Assembly: GCF_963082655.1 (NCBI RefSeq)
Contig: NC_081552.1
Span: forward strand, 124,839,494-124,903,493
DNA length: 64,000 bases
DNA from: Stomoxys calcitrans
Taxonomy: Eukaryota; Arthropoda; Insecta; Diptera; Muscidae
Reading direction: 5' to 3'
The notes under the pieces were generated by a model that worked only from the letters and a program-made list of their open reading frames with translations, was not told the origin of the DNA and made no database searches. Each line of letters starts with the position of its first letter. Within the stretch, counting starts at the first letter, position 1. This document shows, piece by piece, positions 31,147-42,713 of the stretch. Both the position numbers and the translations under genes were made by a program.

Positions 31147-33343
31147 TCAATTTGTGTTTGTTTGTTTGTGTGTTTGTTAGTATGTTTGTGTGTTCCTTAT
31201 AGACTCAGAAACGGCTGAACTGATTTTCTTGAAATTTTCACAGATAGTGCATAATGACCCCGTGACGAAAATAGGGTACTACATTTTTTGATATCTGAAG
31301 CCTCCCTGGACCCTTCCCCTTACCGTAATTTTCAGAAACGCCAGATCTCGGAGATGGGTGGTGCGATTAAAGCGAAACTTTGTGTGCTCTCATATAGTAC
31401 CCTAAAAATAAAAATTTGGTATCCAAATTTCGGATGGGGTACCTAGGGGGACTGCCCCACCCTAAAACCTACCAAACACATATTTACAAGAATCACGACA
31501 ATATGGGACTGAAATGAAAAGTATTTAGGATAAGAAAACGTAGCTGATATCCAATTGTTGGACCAAGTGCTAGGGGGACCACCCTAAGCCCCAAAAATCC
31601 CCTAAATCGGACATATATACCGACCATGGCAATATGGGACTCAAATGAAAGGTATTTGCGAGTAGAATGCGAATCTGATACCCAAATGTGGGACTACAAT
31701 TCTGGTAGTAGTCCCACATTGCGAGTAGAATGCGAATCTGATACCCAAATGTGGGACTACGATTCTGGGGGTCCACCCCTTCCCCAAAACACCACCCAAA
31801 CAGGACTTTTTTACTGACCATGGGAATATGGGGCTTAAATAAAAGGTATTTGAATGTAGAATACGAATCTGATATTCAAATATGGGACCAAATGTTTGGG
31901 GGGCCGCCTCTCACCAAAAACATGCCCCAAAGGGGACATATTTACGACCATAGCTGTATGGGGGTCAATTGAAAGGTTTTTGGAAGTAAAGCTCGAATTT
32001 GATATCGATATTCGGGAAAAGTGTCTGCGGGGCCAAGCCACTGCCACAACACCACCCAAATAGTAAGTATTTTCTGACTATTCCAATATGAGGCTCAAAT
32101 AAAAGGGTTTTTTAAAGTGAAACACGAATCCGATATATATTTTCAAGGCCAACTTACTGAGTGGGCGCCCATCCCCCAAAACACCCCCCAAGCCGGCCAT
32201 GTTTGCCGACTATGGAAATATGGCACTCAAATTAAAGGTATATTAAAGGTATGGGAGTAGACCACGTATCTGATATCAACATTAGGGACCAACTGTCTAG
32301 GGGACATCCCACCACCATAACAACCCCCCAATAGGACGTATTTGCTCACCAAGACAATTTGGGTCGCAAAGAGAGTGGAACTAAATCGGACATTTTTGCT
32401 GACTTTTGCAATAAGGAGTTTAAATTAGATTAGAAAACGAATGTGATATCCAATGTTGAGGCAATGACAATATAGGGTTCAAATAAATGATATATGAGAA
32501 TAGAGCACGTTGCTGATATATTTTCAGGGCTTAGTGTTTGGGGGACCACCCCAATCCCCAAAACACCCCTAATTCGGGCATATTTACCGACCATGCCAAT
32601 GTGGAGCTTAAATGAAAGGTATTGGGGGGTAGAGCAGAATTGGTACCCATTTTCGGGACCAATTTTTAGGGAGTCTACCCCTTTCCCAAGTACCCCACAA
32701 ATAGCAGTTTTTTAGTAGTCATCGCAATATGGGGTTCAAAGGAAGGTATTTGGAAGTAGAATGCAAATTTGATATCCAAATGTAGGACCATGTATTTAGG
32801 GCATCATCCTTTTAACAAAACATCCCCAAAGGGAAAAAATTTTTCGACCATGCCAATATGTGACTTAAATGAAAGGTATTTGAGATTTGAAAACGAATTT
32901 GATAACCTATTTTGGGACCATGTGTTTGGGGGACGCCTTATGCTGTAAACTCCTCTTAAGCCAATGGCAATATGGGATTTAAATAATTGGTAATTGAGAG
33001 AAGAGCACGATGCTGATATTTTTTCAGGGCCAAGTATCTGGGGGACCACCTCTCCCCCGAAAACACCACTAAATCAGACATCATGAGAATATTGGGCTGA
33101 AATGAAGAACTTTAAGAATGGAGTACGCCTTACATGCAAACTTAAATTCTTAGACCAATAAAGACCATATGGGATTCAGATAAAGGCACTTATATTATTA
33201 AACTGTTAGTCCAGCGATATACTATTTTCGTAGCATGGTATTTCACTAAAAGCTTTTTAATTGTCGAAAATAAATATACCAAGGAAACTTGTGTTCAATA
33301 TAAAGTAAAAGAAGGCGCAGCGGAGCGGGCCCGGGTCAGCTAG
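31147..33343 (+). mobile_element. Element C, most complete copy
   Basis: Starts TCAATTTGTGTTTG after A and ends GGGCCCGGGTCAGCTAG before T. In between are the conserved ACTCAGAAACGGCTGAAC block and about 15 degenerate units of roughly 130 bp. Each unit has the pattern: atatGGGACTCAAATGAAAGGTATTT, a GAATCTGATATCC-like stretch, then GGGACCA...GGGGACCACCCC...CCCAAAACACCCCC. No Rep/helicase or other coding region is seen. TC...CTAG ends with A/T flanks are compatible with a non-autonomous Helitron, but a clear 3' hairpin is not evident. Confidence 0.65.
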
Positions 33344-33360
33344 TTAACTATAAAATAGTA

Positions 33361-34488
33361 AGTAAAAGCGTGCTAAGTTCGGCCGAACCGAATCTTATAT
33401 ACCCTCCACCATAGATCGCATTTGTCGAGATCTTTTCCCGGTATCTCTTTGTAGGAGCTTTTCGAATTAAAATTGCGCTTTTAATGGGCTTATGAAGTAA
33501 AATAGGGAGATCGGTTTATATAGGAGCTGTATCAGGCTATAGACCGATTCATACACGTATATTGAAGTTCATGAAAGAAGTCGTTGTACGAAATTTCAGC
33601 CAAATTGGAAAATTATTGCGACCTCTAGTTGCTCAAGAAGTCAAGATCCCAGATATGTTTATATGGAAGCTAAGTCAGAATATGAACCAATTTAAACCAT
33701 ATCTGGCGCAGTTGTTGGAAGTCATAACAAAACACCTCTTGCAAAATTTCAGCTAAATCGGATAAGAATTGCGCTCTTTAGTGGCTCAAAATATCAAAAT
33801 TCAAGATCGGTTTATATCGCAGCTATATTAGGTTATGTACCGTTTTAAACGTACTTAGCACAGTTCTTGGAAGTCATAATAAAACACCTTATGCAAAATT
33901 TCAGCCAAATCGGATAAGAATTGCGCCCTATAGATCGGTTAATATGACAGTTATATCAGGTAATGGACGATTTGAACTTATCTTAACACAGTTGTTGGGA
34001 ATCATAACAAAACATCTCATGCAAAATTTCAGCCAAATCAGAAAAGAATTGCGCCGTATAGAGGCAGAAAAAGTTAAAACCCCAGATCGGTTTATATGAC
34101 AGCTATATCAGGTAATGAAGTCATACCAAAACGATATGTGCAAAATTTCAGCCAAATCGGATAAGAATTGCGCCCTCTAGTGATTCAAGAAGTCAAGATC
34201 CGAGATCGGTTTATAGGGCAGCTATATCAAAACATGGACCGATATGGCCCATTTACAATCCCAACCGACCTACACTAATAAGAAGTATTTGTGCAAAAAT
34301 TCAAGCGGTTGGCTTTATTCCTTTGAAAGTTAGCGTGCTTTCGACAGACGGACGGACATGGCTTGATCGACTTAAAATATCGCGACGATCAAGAATATAT
34401 ATATTTTATGGGGTCTTAGGGGCATATTTCTATGAGTTACAAACAGAACGACGAAATAAGTATACCCAATCCTATGGTGGAGCGAAAA
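33361..34488 (-). mobile_element. HINE-A variant c
   Basis: Hairpin-bearing 3' end at 33,361 (TTCGGCCGAACCGAA), central repeats with GGAAGTCATAACAAAACACC, a very short GTCC tract (about 34,345-34,358) and a mutated 5' end (GGTGGAGCGAAAAA) at 34,488. Confidence 0.7.
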
Positions 34489-34650
34489 AATAGTAACTGC
34501 CGTTAGCAGCAAACTTAATTCTCTGGGTTTATGAACATTTGCCCTCGAACAGGGAAACTTCTCGCATATTTATGAGTGGTGTCATTTTAAAATATTTCAC
34601 AATGATAGGGTACCTTCTTTTAACAGCCGAGTGCAACTGTCAACATTTAT
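34489..34650 (-). mobile_element. Degenerate SINE 3' half
   Basis: Contains ATGAACATTTGCCCTCGAAC, CATATTTATGAGTGGTGTC, CAATGATAGGGTACC and AGCCGAGTGCAACTG, aligning in order with the body of the SINE at 30,798 but without its tRNA head. Confidence 0.55.
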
Positions 34651-35236
34651 TACAGATATGTCTGCTGAAACAAAAAATGATGTAAATTTTGAAAACAGAA
34701 CAATTTCGGAACTATTTACAATTGTTTTTTTTTCAATTCAGCAGGAATATGTGTTCGATAATATATTTGCAGGATTGCAGTAAAAACGGCAGATTTTGTT
34801 ATTTATATAGCAGACCGAATTTCTGAAACAGCAGCCCTTTCTTTGAAAAACAGCATTCTCGACGAAACAGCTGTTTCAACAAGCTTAATTGCTGTTTTGA
34901 AAAATAAATATCGTTTCGAGTATTACCAGCAGATTTTTTTAGGCAGAGCTTAGCTCGACTCAATCTCCTTGGGGAGAAATAATGTAAACTTTATTTTATT
35001 AACTGATTTACATGTGTTATAAAACAGAGAAATAAGTTTGATGATATCAAATTAAACGACTATCGCCAAAAATCTGATAGAAAATTATGAATCATCCCCT
35101 TGAAATACACGAAACAATCCATGTTTGGTTTATTTGCTAACAATAGCAAAATTTTAAATAGCTTTAGAAATAAATTGTTATTACCAAAACTAACTCAGGA
35201 GATGATGGATAATAATAAACATTTATTAATTGTTAA
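34651..35236. other. Unassigned A/T-rich stretch
   Basis: About 590 bp with no open frame of note, no terminal repeats and no similarity to the other elements here. It is the longest sequence in the window that I cannot link to a repeat. Confidence 0.5.
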
Positions 35237-36179
35237 CAAGTAAAAGCCTTCCACCATGGATCGCATTTGTCGAGTTCTTTTCCCGGCATCTCTTCTTAGG
35301 TAGAAAAGGATATAAGAAAAGATTTGCTCTGCTATTAGAGCGATATCAAGGTATGGTCCGGTTTGGACCACAATTAAATTATATGTTGTAGATCTGTGTA
35401 AAATGCCATCCAATTTGAATAAGAATTGCGCCCTTTGGGGGCTCAAGAAGTAAAATAGAGAGATCGATTTATATGGGAGCTGTATCAGTCTAAAGACCGA
35501 TTCAGATCATAATAAACACGATGGTGATGGTCAAGAGAGGATCCGTCGTACAAAATTTCAGGCAAATCGGATAATAATTGCGACCTCTCGAGGCTCAAGA
35601 AGTCAAGAGGCCAGATCGGTTTACATGGCAGATATATCAGGCTATGAACCGATTTGAACCTTATTTGAGACAGTTGTTGGAAGTAAGAATAAAGTACGTC
35701 ATGCAAAATTTCAGCCAAATCGGATAGGAATTGCGCCCTCTAGAAGCTCAAGAAGTCAAATCCCCAGATCGGTTTATATGGCAGCTATATCAGGTTATGA
35801 ACCGACCATACTTAGCGCAAAATTTCAGTCAAATCGGACCAGAATTGCGCCCTCTAGAGACTCAAGAAGTCAAGACCAAAGATCGGTTTAAATGGCAGCT
35901 ATATAAAAATATGGACCGATATGGCCAATTAACAATCACAACTGACCTAAACTAATAGGAAGTATTTGTGCAAAATATCAAGCGGCTGGCTTTACTCCTT
36001 CGAAAGTTAGCGTTCTTTCGACATACAGACGGACGGACGGAAGGACATGGCTAGATCGACATAAAATATCACGACCATCAAGAATATATATACTTTATGG
36101 GGTCTCAGTCGAATATTTCGAGTAGTTACAAACAGAATGCCGAAATTAGTATACCCCCATCCTATGGTGGTGGGTATAC
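35237..36179 (-). mobile_element. HINE-A lacking the 3' hairpin
   Basis: CAAGTAAAAG is joined directly to CCTTCCACCATGGATCG, so the TTCGGCCGGGCCGAA hairpin and its flank are deleted. The rest (central repeats, three GGAC units at about 36,029, terminus at 36,179) is standard. Confidence 0.75.
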
Positions 36180-36204
36180 AAAATTATGTTGAACGAATAA
36201 ATTA

Positions 36205-36487
36205 ACAAGTAAAAGCGCGTGAAGTTCGGCCGGGCCGAATTTTATATACCCTCCACGAAGGATCGCAAGTGAGAAGTTCTTTGAATGACGTTGTCGATTA
36301 TATACAGCTATATCAATTTATGATCCGATATGGACCTTACTTGCCACGGCTGTTAATACTTATACAAAAATACCACGTTTGTAATTTTATCCAAATCGAA
36401 TACTCATTGCGACCTCTAGAGGGTCCAGAAGTCAAATCGGGCGATCATTTTATATGGGAGCTATACTAGGTTATGAACCGATTTGGG
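36205..36487 (-). mobile_element. HINE-A 3' part, truncated
   Basis: Complete hairpin end followed by about 200 bp of a diverged central repeat; stops at LINE sequence. Confidence 0.65.
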
Positions 36488-38890
36488 ACATCCGTTGAAG
36501 GATAGGTTTGGTTTAAATGGCAATGTGTCATCAGACTCACTTAGAGGTTTTCGTCCATTGTGATACCACAGTTTCTACCGTTGAACCACCCCGATCTCTT
36601 TTAAATGTTTCAACAATCTGACACATTCTCAAAGATATAAGAACCTAAAGTGTATAGTCTCTTCTTCGATGTCCTTACAGCTACGGCAAAAGTCGTTACT
36701 GGCTACCTTTAGTCTGTCAGAATATTTTCCGATCGCAAGTCTCGCAAGCTCGTCTGCTCTAAAATCGAGTATATCTCTGTGGCCCAGAACAGGTGGATTT
36801 TGAACTGTTTAGCTATCTCCTTGTGAGATCTGCGACAGTTATGGATAGTTTTTGAATTCAGAAATACATTCTCCAGGCATTTAATGGCTGTCTGAGAAGA
36901 TATTTATGCCAATAGTCGTTATGATACGAGGGTTGCCTTTTATATTTCGGGATCAGAGGACATAAAAACAAATATTAATTATCGAAAATCGCTGTATTGT
37001 TTTTAAAAATATTCCCCATTAAGATCTATACAATTTTGCATGCGTTTGAACCAATTGTCTAAGCACTTTTGCCATTCTGATGGAAGTATCTCCAAAACAT
37101 GCAATCAGTACGCATCAACCGCTTCTTCAGGTGTCGAAAAACGTTGACCTCTCATTTTATTTTTTACGTGCGGGAAAAAGAAGTAATTTGGTACCAAGTC
37201 AGAACTATACGGCAGATGACTCATAAAATTTTTGGAGCATTTCTTTCGACCAATCGACACGAGCTTTTTTGTGGGATCCAACGCGAACAAATTTTTTTGA
37301 TGGTCAAATGTTCATGCAATATTGAATGTATGCTGGTCCCACTAATACCTAAGGTTGTCTCAATCTCACGATCTCACGACCTCGAAAATATTCACGATGT
37401 AATTCCATTTTTTGGGCATTATGAATCTTTTAAGTTACTGTACACAACATAAATAGCGCTCGTATGTCAAAATGTTCTAAGTAGATAAACTTCAAAAATG
37501 TCAAGCTTTATCATAAATCTGTCAATTGGCAGATTGCAACACAAGGATTGTCCAATCCCGAAACATAAAATGCAACCCTCGTATTACATCTTAGCCATTC
37601 CAAAGCCTGTTTAATAGCAAATATCTCCGCTTGATACACATTGAAGTGGTTGGGTAACCTAATCGATATGACCAGTCCAAGTTAGTCAGAGTACACCTCA
37701 AAACCCATGTGGTCGTCTAGCTTAGAACCATCCGTCTACGTAACTTTTTACTTTTTTTTTTATCAAGAAGCGGCTCAGGCTATGAAAAATCCATTTCAGC
37801 TGGAATATTGGGCATTGTATCAAGAATAACACAGTGTCCGTAGCCACCACATGACCAAAGAGAAAGCTCCCTTAGTCTAACGGCATGGTCGCAGCAATGA
37901 AGCATTGAAGTCAGTGCATCAGATGGTGTCGTCCTCAGTACGGCACTTATGCACAAATAAGTCATCCTTTAGATCCGGTTGAGTATTGTACAGTAGGTGC
38001 ACTTTTGAAGCGACGTCCACCAAACCCCAACGCCACATAGCATTACAGATCTGACAACCGCAGTATATACACAGTTCACGACAACAGGTGTATAGGAAAA
38101 GAGTTGCCTTACTTGTCCTTTCCAAAATGTTAGATTTCAAGTTATATTTCCTGGCCATCAAAGCACTCAGTTATTTTGCGCTTTCAGTAAATGGAACATT
38201 CTAGCCTCCCAAAAAGACAGTTGCCACTGTAGGTAACCTGTATCTCCTATTGTAAGGACCTACTTCTATCTTGCACGACTTCACGCTCAGACCGCTTCCT
38301 GAAGTATATTTCTAAGAGTGCTGGGAAACTTTTCCCGGACCGCAATAGCCACGTCATCAGCATACGCGACCACTTTTACACGTTTTTCTTCCAGAGACAA
38401 TAATAAATTGTCAATGTCCAAATTCCAAAGTAGAGGAGCCAATAAACCTCTTTGAGGTGTACTGGCCGAAATACATACAAGATACTTACAATAATACAAG
38501 ACTTCCGAAATACATCTTTTAGTATGTAGGTTATTAATAAATTTTCTTACGGTAGTGTTGATGCCTAGAAACTCCAGCTCCTTTATGATTGATGTCGGTC
38601 GGTACATTAGTGAAAGCACTTTCAATGTCAAGAAGTGCTGCCATTGTACATTCCTTGGCAGCGAGAGAATCTACTATGTAGGCGTGAAGGCCGTGAAGGG
38701 CTGTTTCAGTGGACTTGTCTTTACTATATGCATGCTGTTGTCGAAACAGCGTATCTCCAGGGATCTTTGCCCTTAGATATGTTTCTATCAACCTCTCTAG
38801 AGTCTTGAGTATAAAGGGTTACAGACGAAAATCGTTCGCCTTCGTGTGGTAAGGTTTTCATGTTTTAAAAATGAAAATGATCTTTGAGTC
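36488..38890 (-). pseudogene. LOA-like LINE pseudogene (RT, RNase H, C-terminal zinc motif)
   Basis: Minus strand in order: an FILKTLERLIETYLRAKI stretch and QQHAYSKDKSTETALHGL (RT fingers, 38,791 down), ALLDIESAFTNV (motif A), STPQRGLLAPLLWNLDI, and VVAYADDVAIAV with YADD at 38,364-38,353. Next comes a tail with RTTPSDALTSMLH and LRELSLWSCGGYGH. RNase H begins TDGSKLDDHMGFEVYSD (about 37,737), and the frame ends after ILDFRADELARLAIG and a CRSCKDIEEET motif (about 36,700). Multiple stops and frameshifts. A mariner derivative sits inside RNase H at 36,927-37,581. The RT plus RNase H order suits the LOA clade; clade call by eye. Confidence 0.78.
36927..37581 (-). mobile_element. Internally deleted mariner element with TA duplication
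   Basis: Ends CGAGGGTTGCCTTTTATATT and its inverse CATAAAATGCAACCCTCG, flanked by TA. On the minus strand the transposase remnant reads REIETTLGIS, HEHLTIKKICSRWIP and KKARVDWSKEML, then jumps to HLPYSSDLVPN..FFFPHVKNKMRGQRFSTPEEAVDAY. The deleted middle contained the first two catalytic Asp residues. The C-terminal part continues to the stop near 37,010. Confidence 0.85.
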
Positions 38891-39195
38891 CCCCCATACC
38901 ATACAAGCAGAATATTTCTCCCTAAGCCAATGAGCCATCTGTCGGACACAGCATGCAATTCTTCATTATTCTTTACCATGGACCTGGAGATTCTTTACTA
39001 TGGGCCTGGAGAATTAAAGGAGTCGAAACTTTTTACAGCCCAAAATTATTTTTCACTCAGACATAATTTCCCAATGACCTTCGACGAATACATACCAATT
39101 ACTACCCCTTTTGGCGCCACGTTGTCCGTTGGAACGTGTTTGCCCCTTGGCTTGGCACATGCTGACACAAGTATTATTCAAAGCATTCATGGTGA
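38891..39195. other. Probable LINE 5' remnant and unassigned sequence
   Basis: The plus-strand frame 38,930-39,295 is open but matches nothing I recognise and runs into HINE sequence, so I do not call it a gene. The left part may be upstream RT sequence of the LINE. Confidence 0.3.
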
Positions 39196-39570
39196 AGGTC
39201 ATTGCAAAACCTTACCTGCAAAATTTAAGCCAAATTGGATAAGAATTGCGCCCTCCAGAGGCTCAAGAAGTATTTTCGGGGATCGGTTTATGTAAAAGCT
39301 ATATCTATACGTAAACCGATTTGGTCCGTTTTTAAACCCAACCGACCTACATTAATAAGAAGTTTACATATATACAAAATTTCAGGCGCTTAGCTTTACT
39401 CCTTCGAAGGTTAGCGTGATTTCCACAGACGGGCGGACGGACGGACATGACTAGATCGACTTAAAATGTCATGACGATCTAGAATATATGTATTTTATGG
39501 GATCTTAGAGGAATGTTTCGAGTTGTCACAAACGGAATGACAAAATTAGTATTCATTCATCTTATGGTAC
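39196..39570 (-). mobile_element. HINE-A 5' half, degenerate
   Basis: Two partial central repeats, GGCGGACGGACGGACATG (about 39,431-39,448) and a decayed 5' end (ATTCATTCATCTTATGG). Confidence 0.65.
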
Positions 39571-39796
39571 ACCCATGGTTCTGTAAAAATGATCTTCTTT
39601 TCATTAAAATTTGACTTCATAAAGCGCTAAAGACATTTTTATTCGATTTCGGATTTTGTTGTTGTTAAAAATGGCGATATCATATGATAATCTGGTTAGT
39701 TTAACTTTAACCTGACCAAATTAAAATTTGTTTTTATTTTGTTCATATGGTCAATATCGTATGTACTTTTTTTAATCCATGAAACTAATTGTTGTT
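39571..39796. other. Unassigned A/T-rich spacer
   Basis: About 225 bp with no repeat or coding signal recognised. Confidence 0.4.
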
Positions 39797-41215
39797 TTTA
39801 TACCCTCCACCATAAGATGAGGGGTATACTAATTGCGTCATTCTGTTTGTAACTACTCGAAATATTCGTCTGAGACCCCACAAAGAATATATATTCGTGA
39901 TCGTCGCGACATTTTATGTCGATCTAGCCATGTCCGTCCGTCTGTCCGTCCGTCCGTCCGTCCGTCTGTCTGTCGAAAGCACGCTAACTTCCGAAAGAGT
40001 AAAGCTAGCCGCTTGAAATTTTGCGCAAATACTTCTTATTAGTGTAGGTCGGTTGGTATTGTAAATGGGCCATATCGGTCCATGTTTTGATATAGCTGCC
40101 ATATAAACCGATCTTGGGTCTTGACTTCTTGAGCCTCTAGAGTGCGCAATTCTTATCCGATTGGAATGAAATTTTGCACGACGTGTTTTGCTATGATATC
40201 CAACAACTGTGCCAAGTATAGTTCAAATCGGTACATAACCTGATATAGCTGCCATATAAACCGATCTTGGGTCTTGACTTCATGAGCCTCTAGCGTGCCC
40301 AGTTCTTACCCGATCAGAACCTGATATAGCTGTCATATAAATCGATCTTGGGTCTTGACTTCTTGAGCCTCTAGAGTGCGCAATTCTTATCCGATTGGAA
40401 TGAAATTTTGCACGACGTGTTTTGTTATTATATCCAACAACTGTGCCAAGTATGGTTCAAATCGGTTCATAACCTGATATAGCTGCCATATAGACCGATC
40501 TTGGGTCTTGACTTCTTCAGCCCCTAGAGGGCGCAATTCTTATCTGATTGGAATGGAATTTCGCACGACGTGTTTTGTTATGATACCCAACAAGTGTGCC
40601 AAGTATGGCTCGAATCCGCCCATAACCTGATATAGCTGCCATATAAACCGATCTTGGGTCTTGACTTCTTGAGCATCTAGAGGGCACAATTCTTATCCGA
40701 TTTGAATGAAATTTTGCATGACGTATTTTATTCTTACTTTCAACCACTGTGTCAAATAAGGTTCAAATCGGTTTATAACCTGATATAGCTGCCATATAAA
40801 CCGATCTGGGATCTTGACTTCTTGACCCCTAGAGGTCGCAATTATTATCCGATATGCCTGACATTTTTTACGACGGATCCTCTCATGACCATCAACAAAC
40901 GTGTTTATTATGGTCTGAATCGGTCTATAGCCCGATACAGATCCCATATAAATCGTTCTCTCTATTTTACTTCGTGAGCCCCAATGGGCGCAATTCTTAT
41001 ACGAATTGGCTGAAATTTTACACAGGTCTCCAACATATAATTTAATTGTGGTCCGAACCGGACCATATCTTGATATCGTTTTAATAGCAGAGCAACACTT
41101 TTCTTATATCCTTTTTTGCCTAAGAAGAGATGCCGGGAAAAGAACTCGACAAATGCGATCCATGGTGGAGGGTATATAGGATTCGGCCCGGCCGAACTTA
41201 GCACGCTTTTACTTG
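39797..41215 (+). mobile_element. Complete HINE-A
   Basis: TATACCCTCCACC at 39,799, GTCC tract at 39,934-39,972, central repeats (one shortened by an internal deletion near 40,318), ATGGTGGAGGGTATA, hairpin and CTTTTACTTG at 41,215. Organisation as at 10,036-11,528. Open frames inside are products of the repeat. Confidence 0.82.
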
Positions 41216-41525
41216 TTCAAACTCTGGTTTTGTACTTGAACAAGCTTTAACTAAATCACAAGAAACAAATCGCTATTCTGAGCAAATGGCAAAAATATTT
41301 AACTAATTTGAAATTAACTGTGGGAATGAAATCTTTAATATGTGTAAATAAATATTTACAAATGTATTGCAAAACATGTGCATAAAAAACATTAAAATTA
41401 CTTACTCTCAGTGTTTAAATTTAAATTGTAGTTTCGATTCTTATATTCGGTTAACACGTAACAGGTTATTTTGGATGTCGGCAACCCAATATTGCTCCTT
41501 TTTATTACAATATTTTTTAAACTAA
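41216..41525. other. Unassigned A/T-rich spacer
   Basis: No coding signal. GGCAACCCAATATT near 41,481 resembles the end of the mariner MITE, but no partner end is present. Confidence 0.35.
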
Positions 41526-42070
41526 TCTAGAGTGTAATACCTCGAAATATTGACCTTAGACCCCATAAAGAATATGTATTCTTGATCGTTTCGACATTCT
41601 GAGTCGAACTAACTATGTCCTTCTGTCGAATTCACAATAGTGGTCGAACGCGTAAACCTAGCCGATTGAAATTTTGCACAGATACTTCCTATTGATGTAG
41701 GTCGTTGGGAATTGCAAATGGGCCATTTCGGTTCAGATTTGAGCCCCCGAAAGCCACAATTTTTGTCCGATTTGTCTAAAATTTTGTTATGACTTCCAAC
41801 AACTGTGCAAAGTACGGTTCAAATCGGTCTATAACCTGATATAGCTCCCATGTAAACCGATGTCCAATTTAGCTTAAAGTTTGCAGAAAGTGTTCTGTTG
41901 CATCTTCCAACAACTGTGCCATGTACGGTCCAAATCGTTCTATAACCTGATATAGCTCCCATATAAACCGATCCTCGAATATGAATTATTGAGCCCCTGG
42001 AAGCCACATTTGTTGCCCGATTTTGCAAATAGTGCTCTGTTATGACTTTCAACAACTGTGCCAAGTACGG
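41526..42070 (+). mobile_element. Old, degenerate HINE-A 5' part
   Basis: CTCGAAATATTGACCTTAGA and GATCGTTTCGACATTCTGAG align with the HINE 5' region; central repeats with GATATAGCTCCCATATAAAC follow. Ends at LINE sequence near 42,070. Clearly older than neighbouring copies. Confidence 0.6.
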
Positions 42071-42356
42071 ACCAAATCGTGGACGAAATTCGAAAGGCTA
42101 CTCAGAGGAAGACTTGGGCAGGATAATTTAGATTGTCCAAGTATAGAAGACATTGACGAAAATGTCAACAGGATTACGACTGCACTGGTGGGGTCCTTCG
42201 AATATAGTTGTCCTCTTGGGAAATGAAATTAGCCCAAGAAAAACCCTGGGTTACCGGGGAGATTCGCAATATTGGGAAAGAGGTCCGCAGACTTTTTAAC
42301 AAAGCACGGAGTAAAAAAGCGGAAGTTTATTGGGATGTGTATAACACACAGTTTAC

Positions 42357-42403
42357 CCCTGTTCCTTAGTGGAATGTTCATAGGCAAAATTTGCAATTTT
42401 ATA
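42357..42403 (+). mobile_element. SINE 3'-end fragment inside the LINE
   Basis: CCCCTGTTCCTTAGTGGAAT through GGCAAAATTTGCAATTT matches the last ~45 bp of the SINE at 30,798 in the opposite orientation. It separates LINE codons GVYNTQFT-like and TAQGMQ-like stretches. Confidence 0.65.
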
Positions 42404-42713
42404 TAACACACGGCTCAAGGAATGCAATAAGATTACCAGAGCGGCAGACGTGCCTCCTGGAAGCTTTTCTGCGAACAGGTCAATAGCGTTAATGACACCG
42501 TCAATATGAAAAAACCCATGTCCAAACTGAAACTTTAGTAGATGGCATTGAAGTGAGAGCAGAGACAATGAAGGACGTGTTGAGCATTTTGATCAAAAAC
42601 CATTTTCCACAGGATACAACGGAACTCACGGAGACATAATGATGTTGATCAAAGGTTTATAATTACGGAATTTATGGTAAAGGAATCCTTGAGGAGCTTT
42701 AAAACATTTAAAA

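Noticed and set aside
38930..39295. 121-codon plus-strand frame as a host gene
   Set aside because: No recognisable motif, and its C-terminal third is HINE sequence.
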